Shown: one piece after another, positions 9,878-19,806 of the stretch
How the letters are laid out: every line of letters starts with the position of its first letter
Numbering within the stretch: position 1 is the first letter of the stretch
Source of the DNA: Blastopirellula sp.
Lineage (GTDB): Bacteria; Planctomycetota; Planctomycetia; Pirellulales; Pirellulaceae
Length of the DNA stretch: 64,000 nt
Direction of reading: 5' to 3'
Assembly (NCBI GenBank): GCA_002733575.1
Contig: NVWB01000004.1
Span: 1-64,000, forward strand
Program-made: the position numbers and the translations under genes
The notes under the pieces: model-generated
The model's database searches: none
Told to the model about the DNA's origin: nothing
What the model saw: the letters and a program-made list of their open reading frames with translations, nothing else

Positions 9878-9986
9878 CACTGGCTTCGCCAGTGCTGAAG
9901 TGTAGTAAGGCCCTAAAATCTATCCTTCAAAACGGAAAATAGACAAGTAGAAATACTGCACTTCACACTGGCGGAGCCAGTGGCAC
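9878..9986. repeat. REP-pair element, copy 1 (two palindromes in inverted array)
   Basis: A 109-bp intergenic element. The left end has the palindrome CACTGGC-TTCG-CCAGTG followed by a TGAAGTGTAGTAAGGCC tract; the right end has TGCACTTCACACTGGC-GGAG-CCAGTGGCAC, which is the left end inverted. A second copy with the same ends and a longer centre is at 46267-46441. The arrangement resembles bacterial interspersed mosaic (paired REP) elements. Just upstream, 9826-9844 (AATCTCAAGCGCGAAGCGT) matches 19914-19932 on the opposite strand, 19 of 19. Confidence 0.75.
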
Positions 9987-10038
9987 ACTAGGTGAAATTC
10001 AAGTTGCGAATCTTAGTACTCCCAAGTCATTAATAAAC

Positions 10039-10926
10039 ATGCAATCAAAACCTACCAGGATCGGACTCATAGCAGGCTGGGGAGACTTCCCGGTTCGGGT
10101 TGCAGAGTCTTTACGTGACCAGGGTCATGAAGTTTATTGCATGGCCATCAAGGGGCATGCCGATCCTGTGCTCGAAGAGATTTGTGTTTCCACAAAATGG
10201 ATAGGCATCGGTAGCATCGGGCGGTGCGTTCGCTTCTGCCGAAAACACCAAGTACAGAATGCCACGATGGCGGGCAAAGTTCACAAGGTGAAAATCTTTG
10301 ACCGCTATGTGTTTTGGAATCATTGCCCTGACTGGTTGACCCTGCGAACCTTTTTTTCGCACATGTTTGGAACCGCCGATTGCAAGGACGACACCCTGCT
10401 GTTGAAGGTGGTAAACACATTTGCCAGTCAAGGCGTTACCCTGCTTCCAGCAACGGACTTTTCTCCGGAGTTACTCGTGAAAGATGGACAACTGAGTGGG
10501 AAGCCGCTCACAAAAAAACAACAACTAGACGTCGCGTTTGGTTGGAACTTGGCAAAACAGATGGGCGGCCTCGATGTGGGGCAAAGCGTGATTGTAAAAA
10601 CGCAAACCGCCATTGCCATCGAAGCGGTAGAAGGCACCGATGAGTGCATCAAGCGAGCAGGTCAACTTTGTAGCTCAGGCAATATGACCTTGGTGAAAGT
10701 CTCGAAGCCGAAGCAAGACATGCGTTTTGATGTGCCAACCATTGGCCTCGGCACGGTCGAATCGATGCACGCTGCTGGGATTAAAACCTTGGTAATTGAG
10801 TCAGGGCTGACCATCATCGTCGACGAACAGGCCGTGATTAAGTTTGCCAATAAGCATGGAATGACAATCATCGCCACTTCGGAAGCTTGTATCGAACAAT
10901 TCACAGGCATCACCAAAGCGGCCTGA
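10039..10926 (+). CDS. lpxI: UDP-2,3-diacylglucosamine pyrophosphatase LpxI (DUF1009 family)
   Basis: Hydrolyses UDP-2,3-diacylglucosamine to lipid X and UMP, the step done by LpxH in enterobacteria. The protein (295 residues, typical) starts with the family signature RIGLIAGWGDFPVRVAES followed by an A-IKGHADP segment, and the C-terminal half carries the T-DE-I-RAG and SKP-QD-RFD-PTIG motifs of LpxI. It lies 216 bases after lpxD with the REP-pair element between them, so co-transcription is possible but not shown. Confidence 0.93.
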   Translation: MQSKPTRIGLIAGWGDFPVRVAESLRDQGHEVYCMAIKGHADPVLEEICVSTKWIGIGSIGRCVRFCRKHQVQNATMAGKVHKVKIFDRYVFWNHCPDWLTLRTFFSHMFGTADCKDDTLLLKVVNTFASQGVTLLPATDFSPELLVKDGQLSGKPLTKKQQLDVAFGWNLAKQMGGLDVGQSVIVKTQTAIAIEAVEGTDECIKRAGQLCSSGNMTLVKVSKPKQDMRFDVPTIGLGTVESMHAAGIKTLVIESGLTIIVDEQAVIKFANKHGMTIIATSEACIEQFTGITKAA

Positions 10927-11043
10927 TCTTCGAATTCTTTCGTAATTGTTTCTCTGCAAATTGCCAGCAAATGTTGACTGTGCGCTTCAGATACGTCATT
11001 CTGGAAAGATCACTAATCTACTGCATTTCTCTTAGGAATTGTC

Positions 11044-11754
11044 ATGATTGTTTCTCGCCTCTGGTCTATCGCACTGTTGTTCGTGTTTTCTGCTTCAATT
11101 CTTGTTGCACAAGAGCCAGAAAAAAAAGAACAGGCTCCTCCGGCACTTACGCATTATCAAGGCCGTCAGATTGCACGTACCATGCACTATAAAGGTGCCC
11201 CGTGGTTGATTCGTGAATCCCGTGAGGACGAAGAGAAGTGCAGTCTGTTGATGAAAGAGTTGGGTCTTAAACCTGGAATGACCGTTTGTGATATGGGTTG
11301 CGGCAACGGTTTCTATTCTCTGAAGATGGCCCAACTAATCGGCGATGAAGGCAAAGTACTGGCGGTCGATATTCAACAGGAAATGCTTCGACTGCTGAAA
11401 GCCAGGGCAGAGGAACAAGAAGTAAAGAATATCAAGCCAATTTTAGGCGACTTCCATGACCCAAAGCTTCCTGAAAATGAAGTCGACATTATTTTATGTG
11501 TCGATGTGTATCACGAGTTCTCACACCCTGTGCATATGCTGACCGCGATGCGTGAAGCGTTAAAACCGAACGGCTTTTTAGTGTTGCTAGAATACCGAGA
11601 AGAAGACCCCGAAGTACCGATCTACCCGCTTCATAAGATGAGCAAAAAACAAGTGCTCAAAGAAATGAAAGCGAATCAATTCGAGTTGGCCAAAGAGTTC
11701 GATGGTTTACCCTGGCAACATATGATGTTTTTTAAGCGGACCGATTTGAAGTGA
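11044..11754 (+). CDS. Exported class I SAM-dependent methyltransferase
   Basis: 236 residues. Residues 1-22 look like a Sec signal peptide ending in LVAQ, followed by a Rossmann methyltransferase: motif I VCDMGCGNGFYS (81-92), an acidic strand end VLAVDIQ (about 107-113) and DVYHEFSHP. Substrate unknown. A methyltransferase with a signal peptide is odd because SAM is cytosolic, yet such proteins recur in planctomycetes; the hydrophobic N-terminus might act as an anchor instead. The start is supported by AGGAA about 5 bases upstream. Confidence 0.75.
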   Translation: MIVSRLWSIALLFVFSASILVAQEPEKKEQAPPALTHYQGRQIARTMHYKGAPWLIRESREDEEKCSLLMKELGLKPGMTVCDMGCGNGFYSLKMAQLIGDEGKVLAVDIQQEMLRLLKARAEEQEVKNIKPILGDFHDPKLPENEVDIILCVDVYHEFSHPVHMLTAMREALKPNGFLVLLEYREEDPEVPIYPLHKMSKKQVLKEMKANQFELAKEFDGLPWQHMMFFKRTDLK

Positions 11755-11767
11755 TATCGACCGCCTT

Positions 11768-12883
11768 TTAAGCCACTGCTGATTTCTCACGTTGCCTGGC
11801 ACTGTACCAGTGTTTCAATCGCAGGGCCTGGGATCGTAGTGACGTTGCACTGTAGTGACAAATTCGCCAGCTTTGAACCATAGTGGACAGCCATTGTTGT
11901 TTGGCTTGCAGAGAGCCTGGGCCTAAGTCGAATTGTAGATCATCTCGGTTGCAACTGTCTCTTAGTTGTGTGGCATAGAGCAATGTGCCTAGACCGAGAT
12001 TTTTCTTTTCACTGTCATAACCGACTCGCATCCCTTGGATATAGTTTTCGTGATGATAGTTGTACCCAAACGCAATCGTTTCCTTGCCTTGGTTTAAGAT
12101 CGAGAGATCGAGCATTCCCCGCTTGGCCGCTATTTGATGAACATCTCGGAAGTAGCCCATCACGTTTTCGTGAGAAATAGTCGTTCCGGTAGTTGATGTG
12201 CCTTGCCAGCTTCTAGCTGCCAGATCAACACACTTGTCATAAAGTTCCCATTGGGGATCGTCATCACAAAATGCGGAACCGAGTGGTCGGATTCGTTCAA
12301 ACTGAATTTCACGCTCTTCGGCTCTGCGTAATAGTCGACGAATGTTTTGGCGGTTTTTCGATTTGCGTGTTGCTAAATACGCATCCCAAGATTGCGAAAC
12401 ATCAATCACAGGGATCTCTTTCCAAACCTGTTTTGCTGGCATCAAACCGGCCATTTGCATGGTTGTCGAAGTTCGGTCGTGATCGACATGAGCATCATCT
12501 ACCCAGCGTAGATCAAGCAAGTCCCAGTCTCTCTTTGTTCGAGAAATATACTGCATGCTGGCAAGCAGTGTCGCAGTAGGATTTGGGCCAATAGGGCCAA
12601 AGAACGATCCCCAGTCTGCAAGCGGATAAGTGAGCACTCGCATTGTGCCGAGCCGTGTTTGCTCTCGTCGTACTACCAACGGAAGAATTCCGATGATCGA
12701 TCCACCCGAGGATACAATCAAAACCCGTAACTGTTGATCTTCGCCAAAATGCTGCCAATACGTTTGCAGCCAGTCATACGTTTGAAAGATACTTGCTTGG
12801 CGAGTCTGAGCAAACAGGCTTCTCCACTGAAACCGATAAGCGTCTAGTTCTTCAATGCTGCGAATTTCGATGACTTCCGGCAT
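11768..12883 (-). CDS. GNAT/FemAB-like acyltransferase of the CelD/BcsL type
   Basis: 371-residue cytosolic protein. The N-terminal part has F-TYDWLQTYWQHFG and then LPLVV, typical of the CelD/BcsL-like acyltransferase family; the C-terminal GNAT half includes GKETIAFGYNYHHENYI and LGLGTLLYATQLRDS, where acyl-CoA would bind. Relatives act in cellulose or exopolysaccharide synthesis or in peptidoglycan and lipid modification; the substrate here is unknown. It stands alone, convergent with the methyltransferase (13-base gap) and divergent from the moxR operon. Confidence 0.7.
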   Translation of the reverse strand: MPEVIEIRSIEELDAYRFQWRSLFAQTRQASIFQTYDWLQTYWQHFGEDQQLRVLIVSSGGSIIGILPLVVRREQTRLGTMRVLTYPLADWGSFFGPIGPNPTATLLASMQYISRTKRDWDLLDLRWVDDAHVDHDRTSTTMQMAGLMPAKQVWKEIPVIDVSQSWDAYLATRKSKNRQNIRRLLRRAEEREIQFERIRPLGSAFCDDDPQWELYDKCVDLAARSWQGTSTTGTTISHENVMGYFRDVHQIAAKRGMLDLSILNQGKETIAFGYNYHHENYIQGMRVGYDSEKKNLGLGTLLYATQLRDSCNRDDLQFDLGPGSLQAKQQWLSTMVQSWRICHYSATSLRSQALRLKHWYSARQREKSAVA

Positions 12884-13447
12884 AATGGTTTCCTGCTGCT
12901 CTGCTTGATGAATCGTGCCCTAATAGATAGAAACGCAATCAGAGTGCCAATTATCTTGAACACTTGTGCAAGAATGACTTAGGTGCTTGCAGTGATTAGA
13001 CTTAGGAGAACAGCGGCCCTCAAGAGACGGATCTACTCCGTTGCCTATTTGCGGCATATAGCTAGCATGATGTTGAATTTTTTCAACATCATGCTGTGAG
13101 CCTCAACTTCGATCTAGAAAACAATGCGGTAGATTATTGCATTATTAGAGCTAGTTATTTTTTCGTGGCGATTTCATGTTTTTTTCCAAACTGATCTACA
13201 ATATTGCACGTAGTCGATACAATACAAATAGTAGGCTCTCTACCAGTTCTAACGGTCAACTTTGACTGGCTGCCGGAATTGATGGAGAGAAATCAAACTC
13301 ATCATGTTGGTTTTCATCCAACAGCATTATATAATACGTCAGATTGAGAACTCATCCTCGTTTCTTTTGAGATCAAATTTTCTCTAGGAACTCCACAGAT
13401 TTTGACCCCATTGCCTTTGAGTTCACACTAGCCAACAGGAGTGTTGT
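12884..13447. other. Divergent intergenic region upstream of the moxR operon
   Basis: 564 bases without a credible gene. The only strong structure is the hairpin at 13064-13095. The region is AT-rich towards moxR and should contain its promoter, but no sigma70 match with correct spacing is convincing. Confidence 0.6.
13064..13095. repeat. Perfect 14-bp hairpin, 4-base loop
   Basis: 13064-13077 (AGCATGATGTTGAA) is the exact reverse complement of 13082-13095, separated by TTTT. It lies between two divergent genes, 184 bases before the acyltransferase start and about 350 before moxR, with no T-run on either side. It could be an operator palindrome, the terminator of an unseen short transcript, or a repeat remnant. 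Confidence 0.6.
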
Positions 13448-14389
13448 ATGCCAGCGGAATCGACGAGTCTTATCTTAGACCTGGAAAACAACATCAATCA
13501 AGTTGTTCTTGGCAAAGAAGATGTGGTACGCATGTGCCTGGTAGCCCTGCTCTCCGGAGAACACATCTTGCTTGAAGATGTGCCTGGTGTTGGAAAAACC
13601 TTGGTAGGCCGGGCATTGGCCAAAAGCGTTTCAGGCGATTTCTGTCGCTTGCAATTTACGCCCGACTTATTGCCGAGCGATATTGTCGGCTCCAATGTCT
13701 TCAACTCAAAAACACATGAGTTTGTTTTCCATAAGGGCCCTGTCTTCTCAAATATCGTGATTGCTGATGAGATCAATCGAACCTCGCCTCGCACCCAAAG
13801 TGCTTTACTGGAAGCCATGAGTGAAAATCAGGTTTCAATCGATGGAACAACCTATGATTTACCTCAACCTTTTATGGTGATTGCCACGCAAAACCCTTTT
13901 GAGTATGAAGGAACCTATCCGCTGCCCGAAAGTCAGTTGGATCGTTTTTTAATGCGGATATCGATGGGCTATCCTTCTCGCCAAGCCGAAGCGGCCATCT
14001 TAGATTCGCACCGCAAAGGCGAGCCGCTAGCGCAGCTTGGCCCGATTCTTTCGTGTGAGCAGATCCATGGCTTGCAAGAAGCAGTAAAAGAAATTGCGGT
14101 AAGCGATTCCGTTAATGAGTACCTGTTAGATATTGTTGAAGGAACCCGCACCAGCGATGACCTTCAAGTCGGCGCAAGCACCAGAGCGGTGCTGAGTTTG
14201 TTTCGAGCCGCTCAAAGTTTGGCGCTAATCGAAGACCGAGAGTTTGTTGTACCGGATGATGTTAAACGGCTTGCGGTTTCGGTGCTGGCTCACCGCGTGA
14301 TCCCTAAAGGCTATCTCCATTCAGGCCAACGAGAGGCGGTGGAATCGATTGTGTCTCGAATCGTAGATGAAGTTTCTGTACCTACATAG
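13448..14389 (+). CDS. MoxR-family AAA+ ATPase
   Basis: 313 residues. Walker A GVGKT in a DVPGVGKTLVGRAL context (about 45-58), Walker B IVIADEINRTSPRTQSALL (about 101-119) and the sensor stretch VIATQNPFEYEGTYPLPESQ place it in the MoxR group. These ATPases work with DUF58 and membrane or von Willebrand-factor partners as chaperone-like remodelers. Here it heads an operon with a DUF58 protein (63-base gap) and a membrane transglutaminase, a conserved trio. AGGAG precedes the ATG. Confidence 0.93.
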   Translation: MPAESTSLILDLENNINQVVLGKEDVVRMCLVALLSGEHILLEDVPGVGKTLVGRALAKSVSGDFCRLQFTPDLLPSDIVGSNVFNSKTHEFVFHKGPVFSNIVIADEINRTSPRTQSALLEAMSENQVSIDGTTYDLPQPFMVIATQNPFEYEGTYPLPESQLDRFLMRISMGYPSRQAEAAILDSHRKGEPLAQLGPILSCEQIHGLQEAVKEIAVSDSVNEYLLDIVEGTRTSDDLQVGASTRAVLSLFRAAQSLALIEDREFVVPDDVKRLAVSVLAHRVIPKGYLHSGQREAVESIVSRIVDEVSVPT

Positions 14390-14452
14390 AAGGATAAACT
14401 TTTCATTTCGCTGTGTAATTTCTCTTCCGCCAGATAGCCAAGGATCAGCCTG

Positions 14453-15685
14453 ATGCGTTTGTTTCGATTCCGTGGAGTCTCTATTACTCCCGAAGGTGTC
14501 TACTACGTGCTGGTGCTATTGTTTATTGTCACCGGGGCGCTGATTCGCAACTTCCAGCTTCTGATGATTTTGGCATGTATGATGGTCGGCCCGCTGGTCT
14601 ATAACATGACGGTTGTCTTTCGCGCATTAAAACGACTGCGGTTTTCTCGCAAACTTCCTCATTCCGTTTGTGCCGGCGATCCTCTGTTGATTGAACTCAT
14701 GGTGGAAAATACGACACGCAAGAATACCTATGCGATTGTAGTGGAAGATCAAGTGCGGCTGCTGGAAGGCGGCGCGATTAAATCAAGTGAAACAGTCGAC
14801 ATTTTTTTTGCCCGAATTGGAAATCATGCAACGGTTGTCTCTACCTATCGTGGGCAAATCAACCAACGTGGCAAGTATCGAATTGGCCCCTTGCGCACGA
14901 CCACGGCATTTCCCTTAGGATTATTGCGGAACTCATTTTCAGTCGACGTGATTGATGAACTTCTCGTGTACCCCAAGATGGGCCGATTGACTCCTCAATG
15001 GAAACGCTTGATCGAAATTGAGCAAACCGGTTTTGCCGCTTCACGTCGTCAACATGGATTGTTAGAAGGCGACTTCTACGGGATTCGTGATTGGCGTGCC
15101 GGTGACCCTCGGCAATGGATTCACTGGAGAACGAGTGCCAAGCGTGGACAACTAGTCGTTCGACAATTTGAGAAACAAAATCAACAAGATATCTCGGTGA
15201 TTGTTGATGCTTGGATTCCCAAAAAACCGAGTGACGAAGACCTGGACCGCGTTGAAACGGCCATTAGCATGGCCGCTACGATTGTGTCAGATCTGGCCGC
15301 AATCGGCGGCTGTCACTTGATGCTGGTCTGCAATGGAACAAAAACTTCCATCGTCTCAGGCACCGTCTCTCAATCGATGATCCTTGAAGCATTGGGAAAC
15401 CTGGCAACTTTGACGCCTGTTAGCAGCAACCAATTAAATGATGCATTGAGCCAAACCCTGCAAGAATCGAAACACAGCTCGAAAGTGTTCATCTTAACTC
15501 CGCGGTATGTTGATATCTCGGATACGGAAATGTTCGAGGGAATCTGGCGAGACACACAACTGCGATCCGAGTTGGGACGTGTCAATGTTCTCTCATCTGC
15601 TGAGGAGAAACTAGACACTTATTTTGTGATGCACACAGAGGATGGTCTCGATGAAGACAGCACATTATGGGAGGCCCAGGCATGA
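14453..15685 (+). CDS. DUF58 domain protein, membrane-anchored partner of MoxR
   Basis: 410 residues. Two N-terminal membrane segments (about 16-52) are followed by a beta-rich region and the DUF58 core, with GDFYGIRDWRAGDPRQWIHW followed closely by RTSAKRG, the family's hallmark, then a von Willebrand-factor-like fold beginning near VIVDAW. It probably acts with the MoxR ATPase at the membrane. The TGA stop overlaps the ATG of the next gene (ATGA, 15682-15685), implying translational coupling. Confidence 0.92.
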   Translation: MRLFRFRGVSITPEGVYYVLVLLFIVTGALIRNFQLLMILACMMVGPLVYNMTVVFRALKRLRFSRKLPHSVCAGDPLLIELMVENTTRKNTYAIVVEDQVRLLEGGAIKSSETVDIFFARIGNHATVVSTYRGQINQRGKYRIGPLRTTTAFPLGLLRNSFSVDVIDELLVYPKMGRLTPQWKRLIEIEQTGFAASRRQHGLLEGDFYGIRDWRAGDPRQWIHWRTSAKRGQLVVRQFEKQNQQDISVIVDAWIPKKPSDEDLDRVETAISMAATIVSDLAAIGGCHLMLVCNGTKTSIVSGTVSQSMILEALGNLATLTPVSSNQLNDALSQTLQESKHSSKVFILTPRYVDISDTEMFEGIWRDTQLRSELGRVNVLSSAEEKLDTYFVMHTEDGLDEDSTLWEAQA

Positions 15686-18123
15686 AAGTAGAACGTCTTC
15701 TGCAATTTAGTGTCGCTGTGCTCGTGACTTTAGGCGCCATGCTGCTCGGTATTGGGCAACAGGGAACAACCATTCTCCCAGTGCTGGCCACACTCGCAGC
15801 ATTTAGTTCTGTCTATGTCACAGACATCTATCGATACTTCAGCCTGAATCGCAACTTGGCCAACATTGCAGCCCTCGGTGCGGTTGCGCTTTCAGTCTCC
15901 GGTTTTATTTACGGCGGACCTACCGACAAGCTACATGCCATTGCCAAACTGTTAATCTATTTACAAATTGTCCTACTCTTTCAAATCAAAACAACCCGCG
16001 TCTATTGGCACTTGAGTGTGCTTAGTTTGTTGCAAGTAGTAGTTGCTGCGGCGCTAAATATGAATATCTCTTTTGGCATCATGCTGGTTGCTTACATGTT
16101 TGCCGCGTTGGCCACGCTCAGCCTGTTTTTCATCTATCGAGAAACCGTTCGTGTCGACCCGATATTAAAGGCCGAACACGATGCGTTGGATCAACCTCCG
16201 ATGTTTACGATCTCGTTTTTCTCAAGTCATCATAAAAATGGTGCCCGGAATGGCAAAGAAGCGATTATGCTACAAAGTTTTTTGCCAGGCAATCTCTCGA
16301 AAGTATTTTCCGGTCGACAGGTATTTCTGCAAGTATGCAGAATGAGCTTTGTCACAGTGCTGACAACGATTGCTGTTTTTTATACCATTCCACGCCTTGA
16401 TAATGATAGCATCAATAAAGCATTTCCGATGGGGAAGAATCAAACTGGTTTCACAGATAAAATCTCATTAAATCAAATGGGACAAATTCTTCAAAGTAAT
16501 GAATTAGTGATGCGTGTTTCTTATAGCAACAAAGATGATGGCAAGTTGCTGGAACTCCTGTACGAACCTTATTTTCGTGGTGCAGTACTCAACACTTATG
16601 CAGGTAATGGAATCTGGAACACTGGCACACAAGGTTTTAATTCCAACGAACTGCCAAAACCTCCCCCCCCAGGGAAAGCTGTAATCCGGGAAACGATTAT
16701 CCCCAGCCCAGCCGCACGGTTTATTCACTCTGGCAATAGTTTAGTACTGTTTGGCGGAAACCCTATCTACAAAGATGAGAAGACGACGCCCGAGCTCAAT
16801 GTCAGTCGCCGATATGGCTATATCACTTATAGCGATGGCAGTAAAGAAACAGACAAACCACCTCATCAATACAATATGCTTGTGCCATGGAGCAATAGTC
16901 AGTTGCTTGGCGCTTGGGCTCCAATTTCTGATACGGTCACCAACGAAGATCGTTTCTGGGGATACCTGTATCGTCAGCTTACCACTTTAAGAAATGATGA
17001 AATTGATTTTAAAGATTTTAAAGACTTAATGGATCAGACCGACGAGATTGTCATCGAGTCTGGCGTAGATTCCTCTGATCATTATAAAATCGCGAAGGCA
17101 CTAGAAAAACATTTCGTGATAGATGGGGGCTACACTTATTCTCTAACCAACTACGACCGCGCATTGGCTTCCCAGCACGATGACCCAATTGTTGACTTTG
17201 TCGTAAATCATCGGACCGGGCACTGCGAATACTTTGCCAGCGGGCTGACCATGATGCTCCGACACAAAGGAATTCCTGCACGCATCGTCGTAGGCTACAA
17301 GGGAGGGGAATTTAACACGGTCGGTAAATTCATTACGGTAAAACAACTGCATGCCCATGCTTGGGTTGAAGCCTATATTCGGCCAGAAGATCTTCCCGAT
17401 TCAATCAATGCTGCCGAGTATCTCAATGGGGCCTGGTTGCGATTAGACCCAACTCCCGCTTCACGTGTTTCTCCTGGAAATCTAAACAAGGACCGTAGTG
17501 GTATCATTAATTCTGCGCTCCAATGGTTTGATTATCTTGAAGCGATGTGGCGAGAGCATGTTGTCGAGATGAGTTCCGAACGCCAAGAAGAAGCGATCTA
17601 CAAGCCCTTCGCAGAGAAATTCTTTGCACCGATTGCCCATTGGTTTGATAAAGATAAATGGACCGCGTTTATCAACAAACAATTAGCTTTCGTGGGCATT
17701 CAAATGGATAGTAAATGGTTTAGCTGGTATGCCAGTGGGCTGACAATTGTTGCTTGTATTGCATTGATATTCTTGTTCAAAGCCGCTCGCTGGTGCTGTA
17801 GCAAGGCCTGGATTTACCTGAGGCCGATATGGAAAAACTTCTGGACACCCGGCCATTCTCGCGTGGCATTTTACCACCAGCTAGAATTAATGCTCTCTCG
17901 TAAAGGATGGAAGCGAGAAAAAGGTCAGACTCCACAAGAGCTCATGACGCGAGTCGAGCAGGACGTCGCAGAAACGGAAAATGCCTCTCAAATCTCGAGC
18001 ATCCTCAATTCTGTGGTGAAGACCTACTATCAAGTTCGCTTCGGAGGCATACAACTCGATGAAGCCAAACGAACAGAAATCGGAACCAAGCTCAGCCAGC
18101 TACAACTGATGCTCAATAAATAA
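15682..18123 (+). CDS. Membrane-bound transglutaminase-like protein (TgpA type)
   Basis: 813 residues. Several N-terminal membrane segments, an extended periplasmic domain, then a transglutaminase core with the triad Cys in RTGHCEYFASG (about 515), His in HAHAWVE (about 557) and Asp in RLDPTP (about 589); another membrane segment near 680-700 precedes a DUF4129-like cytoplasmic tail with YHQLELMLSRKGW. An ATG at 15667 is also in frame, but GGGAGG at 15669-15674 sits 7 bases before 15682, which gives the ATGA overlap with the DUF58 gene. In Pseudomonas TgpA is essential; the substrate is unknown. Confidence 0.9.
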   Translation: MKVERLLQFSVAVLVTLGAMLLGIGQQGTTILPVLATLAAFSSVYVTDIYRYFSLNRNLANIAALGAVALSVSGFIYGGPTDKLHAIAKLLIYLQIVLLFQIKTTRVYWHLSVLSLLQVVVAAALNMNISFGIMLVAYMFAALATLSLFFIYRETVRVDPILKAEHDALDQPPMFTISFFSSHHKNGARNGKEAIMLQSFLPGNLSKVFSGRQVFLQVCRMSFVTVLTTIAVFYTIPRLDNDSINKAFPMGKNQTGFTDKISLNQMGQILQSNELVMRVSYSNKDDGKLLELLYEPYFRGAVLNTYAGNGIWNTGTQGFNSNELPKPPPPGKAVIRETIIPSPAARFIHSGNSLVLFGGNPIYKDEKTTPELNVSRRYGYITYSDGSKETDKPPHQYNMLVPWSNSQLLGAWAPISDTVTNEDRFWGYLYRQLTTLRNDEIDFKDFKDLMDQTDEIVIESGVDSSDHYKIAKALEKHFVIDGGYTYSLTNYDRALASQHDDPIVDFVVNHRTGHCEYFASGLTMMLRHKGIPARIVVGYKGGEFNTVGKFITVKQLHAHAWVEAYIRPEDLPDSINAAEYLNGAWLRLDPTPASRVSPGNLNKDRSGIINSALQWFDYLEAMWREHVVEMSSERQEEAIYKPFAEKFFAPIAHWFDKDKWTAFINKQLAFVGIQMDSKWFSWYASGLTIVACIALIFLFKAARWCCSKAWIYLRPIWKNFWTPGHSRVAFYHQLELMLSRKGWKREKGQTPQELMTRVEQDVAETENASQISSILNSVVKTYYQVRFGGIQLDEAKRTEIGTKLSQLQLMLNK

Positions 18124-18131
18124 TGATGTTC

Positions 18132-18486
18132 GTCGATTAGAGGCCAGACCATTTTCCATTCGCAGAAACAATCTTAACCCGAAGCGTAAGTTTTGAAGTT
18201 GCGCGGTTTTAAATATTGGGTGGCCGCGATGTTGGTTTTGGCGAACGCTGGCCACTCAATCACGGATATTCAAAACGACGTCGGGGTCGACGCTAGTCGA
18301 TCAGAGGTAGCAACTAAGTTCGCCGAGCGATGAGCGAGGATGAAGAACGAAGGCGGTAGTGATTGAACTACAATTGGATGAATCTTGGCCGCTGTAACCT
18401 CTGATGGCCTAACGGCCACACCGACGACGTTCCGAATACGTTTGATCCCGAAGCAGAGCCAACTCCGGAATCGTCGGCGGTGCTAC
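18132..18486. repeat. Mosaic dispersed repeat, copy A (3' side of ychF)
   Basis: The stretch from the transglutaminase gene to ychF is a patchwork of sequence found elsewhere in the window: 18181-18214 is about 30/34 identical to the reverse complement of 19887-19920; 18268-18308 is about 35/41 identical to 23329-23369; 18415-18486 matches the reverse complement of 19807-19878 and of the 23240 region. No convincing gene is present. Confidence 0.7.
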
Positions 18487-18507
18487 ACGATATAAAAGCA
18501 TCCGCCC

Positions 18508-19599
18508 TTAAACATTAAACAAGAAGTGACAGATGTCGCCATCTTGCATTTCGTACGTCTTGCCTTCGACTCGCAACTTGCCTGCTTCACGGATGGCTCT
18601 TTCTGATTCGTATTCGACTAAGTCATCCAGTGTGAAGATCTCGGCACGAATAAACCCGCGTTCAAAATCGGTGTGAATCACACCTGCCGCCTGAGGTGCA
18701 GAGGCACCAATTAAAATCGGCCACGCTCGAATTTCTTTTTCACCTGCGGTGAAGTAACTTTGCAAACCGAGTAGCTTGTAAGTCGCCCGGGCCAATACAG
18801 CAAGCGCTGGTTCTTCTAGCCCAACGCTCTCTAACATTTCAGCGCGATCTTCTTCGTCTAGTTCGATTAACTCAGCTTCAATACTCGCACAAACCGAAAT
18901 CACTTCGCCCCCTTCGGCTTCTGCTCTGGCCCGCACTTTGGCAACCAGTTCGCCTTCGCCATCTAAGTTGTCTTCATTTACATTCGCTATGTATAAAACT
19001 TGTTTGGCAGTTAACAGACCAAACCCTCGCAAGGTTTTCATCTGCTCAGGGTCTTGTGAAGTCATGCTGCGTACTGGCTTACCATCGGCCAATACTTTCT
19101 CACATTTCTCAAGCAGCTCAAAGCGTGCTTTGGCTTCTTTATCGCCAGATTTAGCATTTTTGGCGGCCCGGTTTTTGGCAGATTCTACCGTTTGCAAATC
19201 GGCCAGCATCAACTCGGTATCAATCGTTTCGATATCACGAATCGGATCGACATCGCCATCAACATGAATCACATCGCCATCTTCAAAACAGCGGACCACA
19301 TGAATAATGGCGTCGACTTCACGGATGTGCGAAAGAAATTTGTTGCCGAGCCCTTCCCCTTCTGAAGCCCCACGCACGATGCCGGCGATATCTACTAACT
19401 GCAAAACAGTCGGAATCACCTTTTCCGTTTGGATGAACGACTGTATCTTTTGCAGCCGAGGATCAGGCACAGGCACCATACCCACGTTGGGTTCAATCGT
19501 GCAGAAGGGATAATTCTCGCTGGCAATTCCCGCAGCGGTCAAAGCGTTAAACAGGGTCGATTTCCCAACATTCGGCAGTCCAACAATTCCAGCTTCCAT
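18508..19599 (-). CDS. ychF: Redox-regulated ATPase/GTPase YchF (Obg family)
   Basis: 363 residues, the usual length. P-loop GLPNVGKST (about 7-15), switch [16 protein letters not shown], and the base-recognition segment IANVNED in place of NKxD, which is why YchF prefers ATP; a coiled coil and a C-terminal TGS domain with [13 protein letters not shown] then follow. It binds ribosomes and takes part in translation and stress control. The gene is flanked on both sides by inverted copies of a dispersed repeat. Confidence 0.97.
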   Translation of the reverse strand: MEAGIVGLPNVGKSTLFNALTAAGIASENYPFCTIEPNVGMVPVPDPRLQKIQSFIQTEKVIPTVLQLVDIAGIVRGASEGEGLGNKFLSHIREVDAIIHVVRCFEDGDVIHVDGDVDPIRDIETIDTELMLADLQTVESAKNRAAKNAKSGDKEAKARFELLEKCEKVLADGKPVRSMTSQDPEQMKTLRGFGLLTAKQVLYIANVNEDNLDGEGELVAKVRARAEAEGGEVISVCASIEAELIELDEEDRAEMLESVGLEEPALAVLARATYKLLGLQSYFTAGEKEIRAWPILIGASAPQAAGVIHTDFERGFIRAEIFTLDDLVEYESERAIREAGKLRVEGKTYEMQDGDICHFLFNV

Positions 19600-19806
19600 C
19601 TGACGATTATTTCCCAGCAGGTTTTAAGGGCAAAATACAAACAACCCATTGTACTGGAAAACCCAATTCTAGTAAGCGGGAGTTATCGGGCCGTACAAAA
19701 ACGGCCTAAACAAGCTCAGATTGACTAAGAAACAAGTTTTAAACTTGCGTTATATTGTGCATAGAATGGACTTAAATGATTAATGCCTATAGCCTTAAAA
19801 CCTTGG

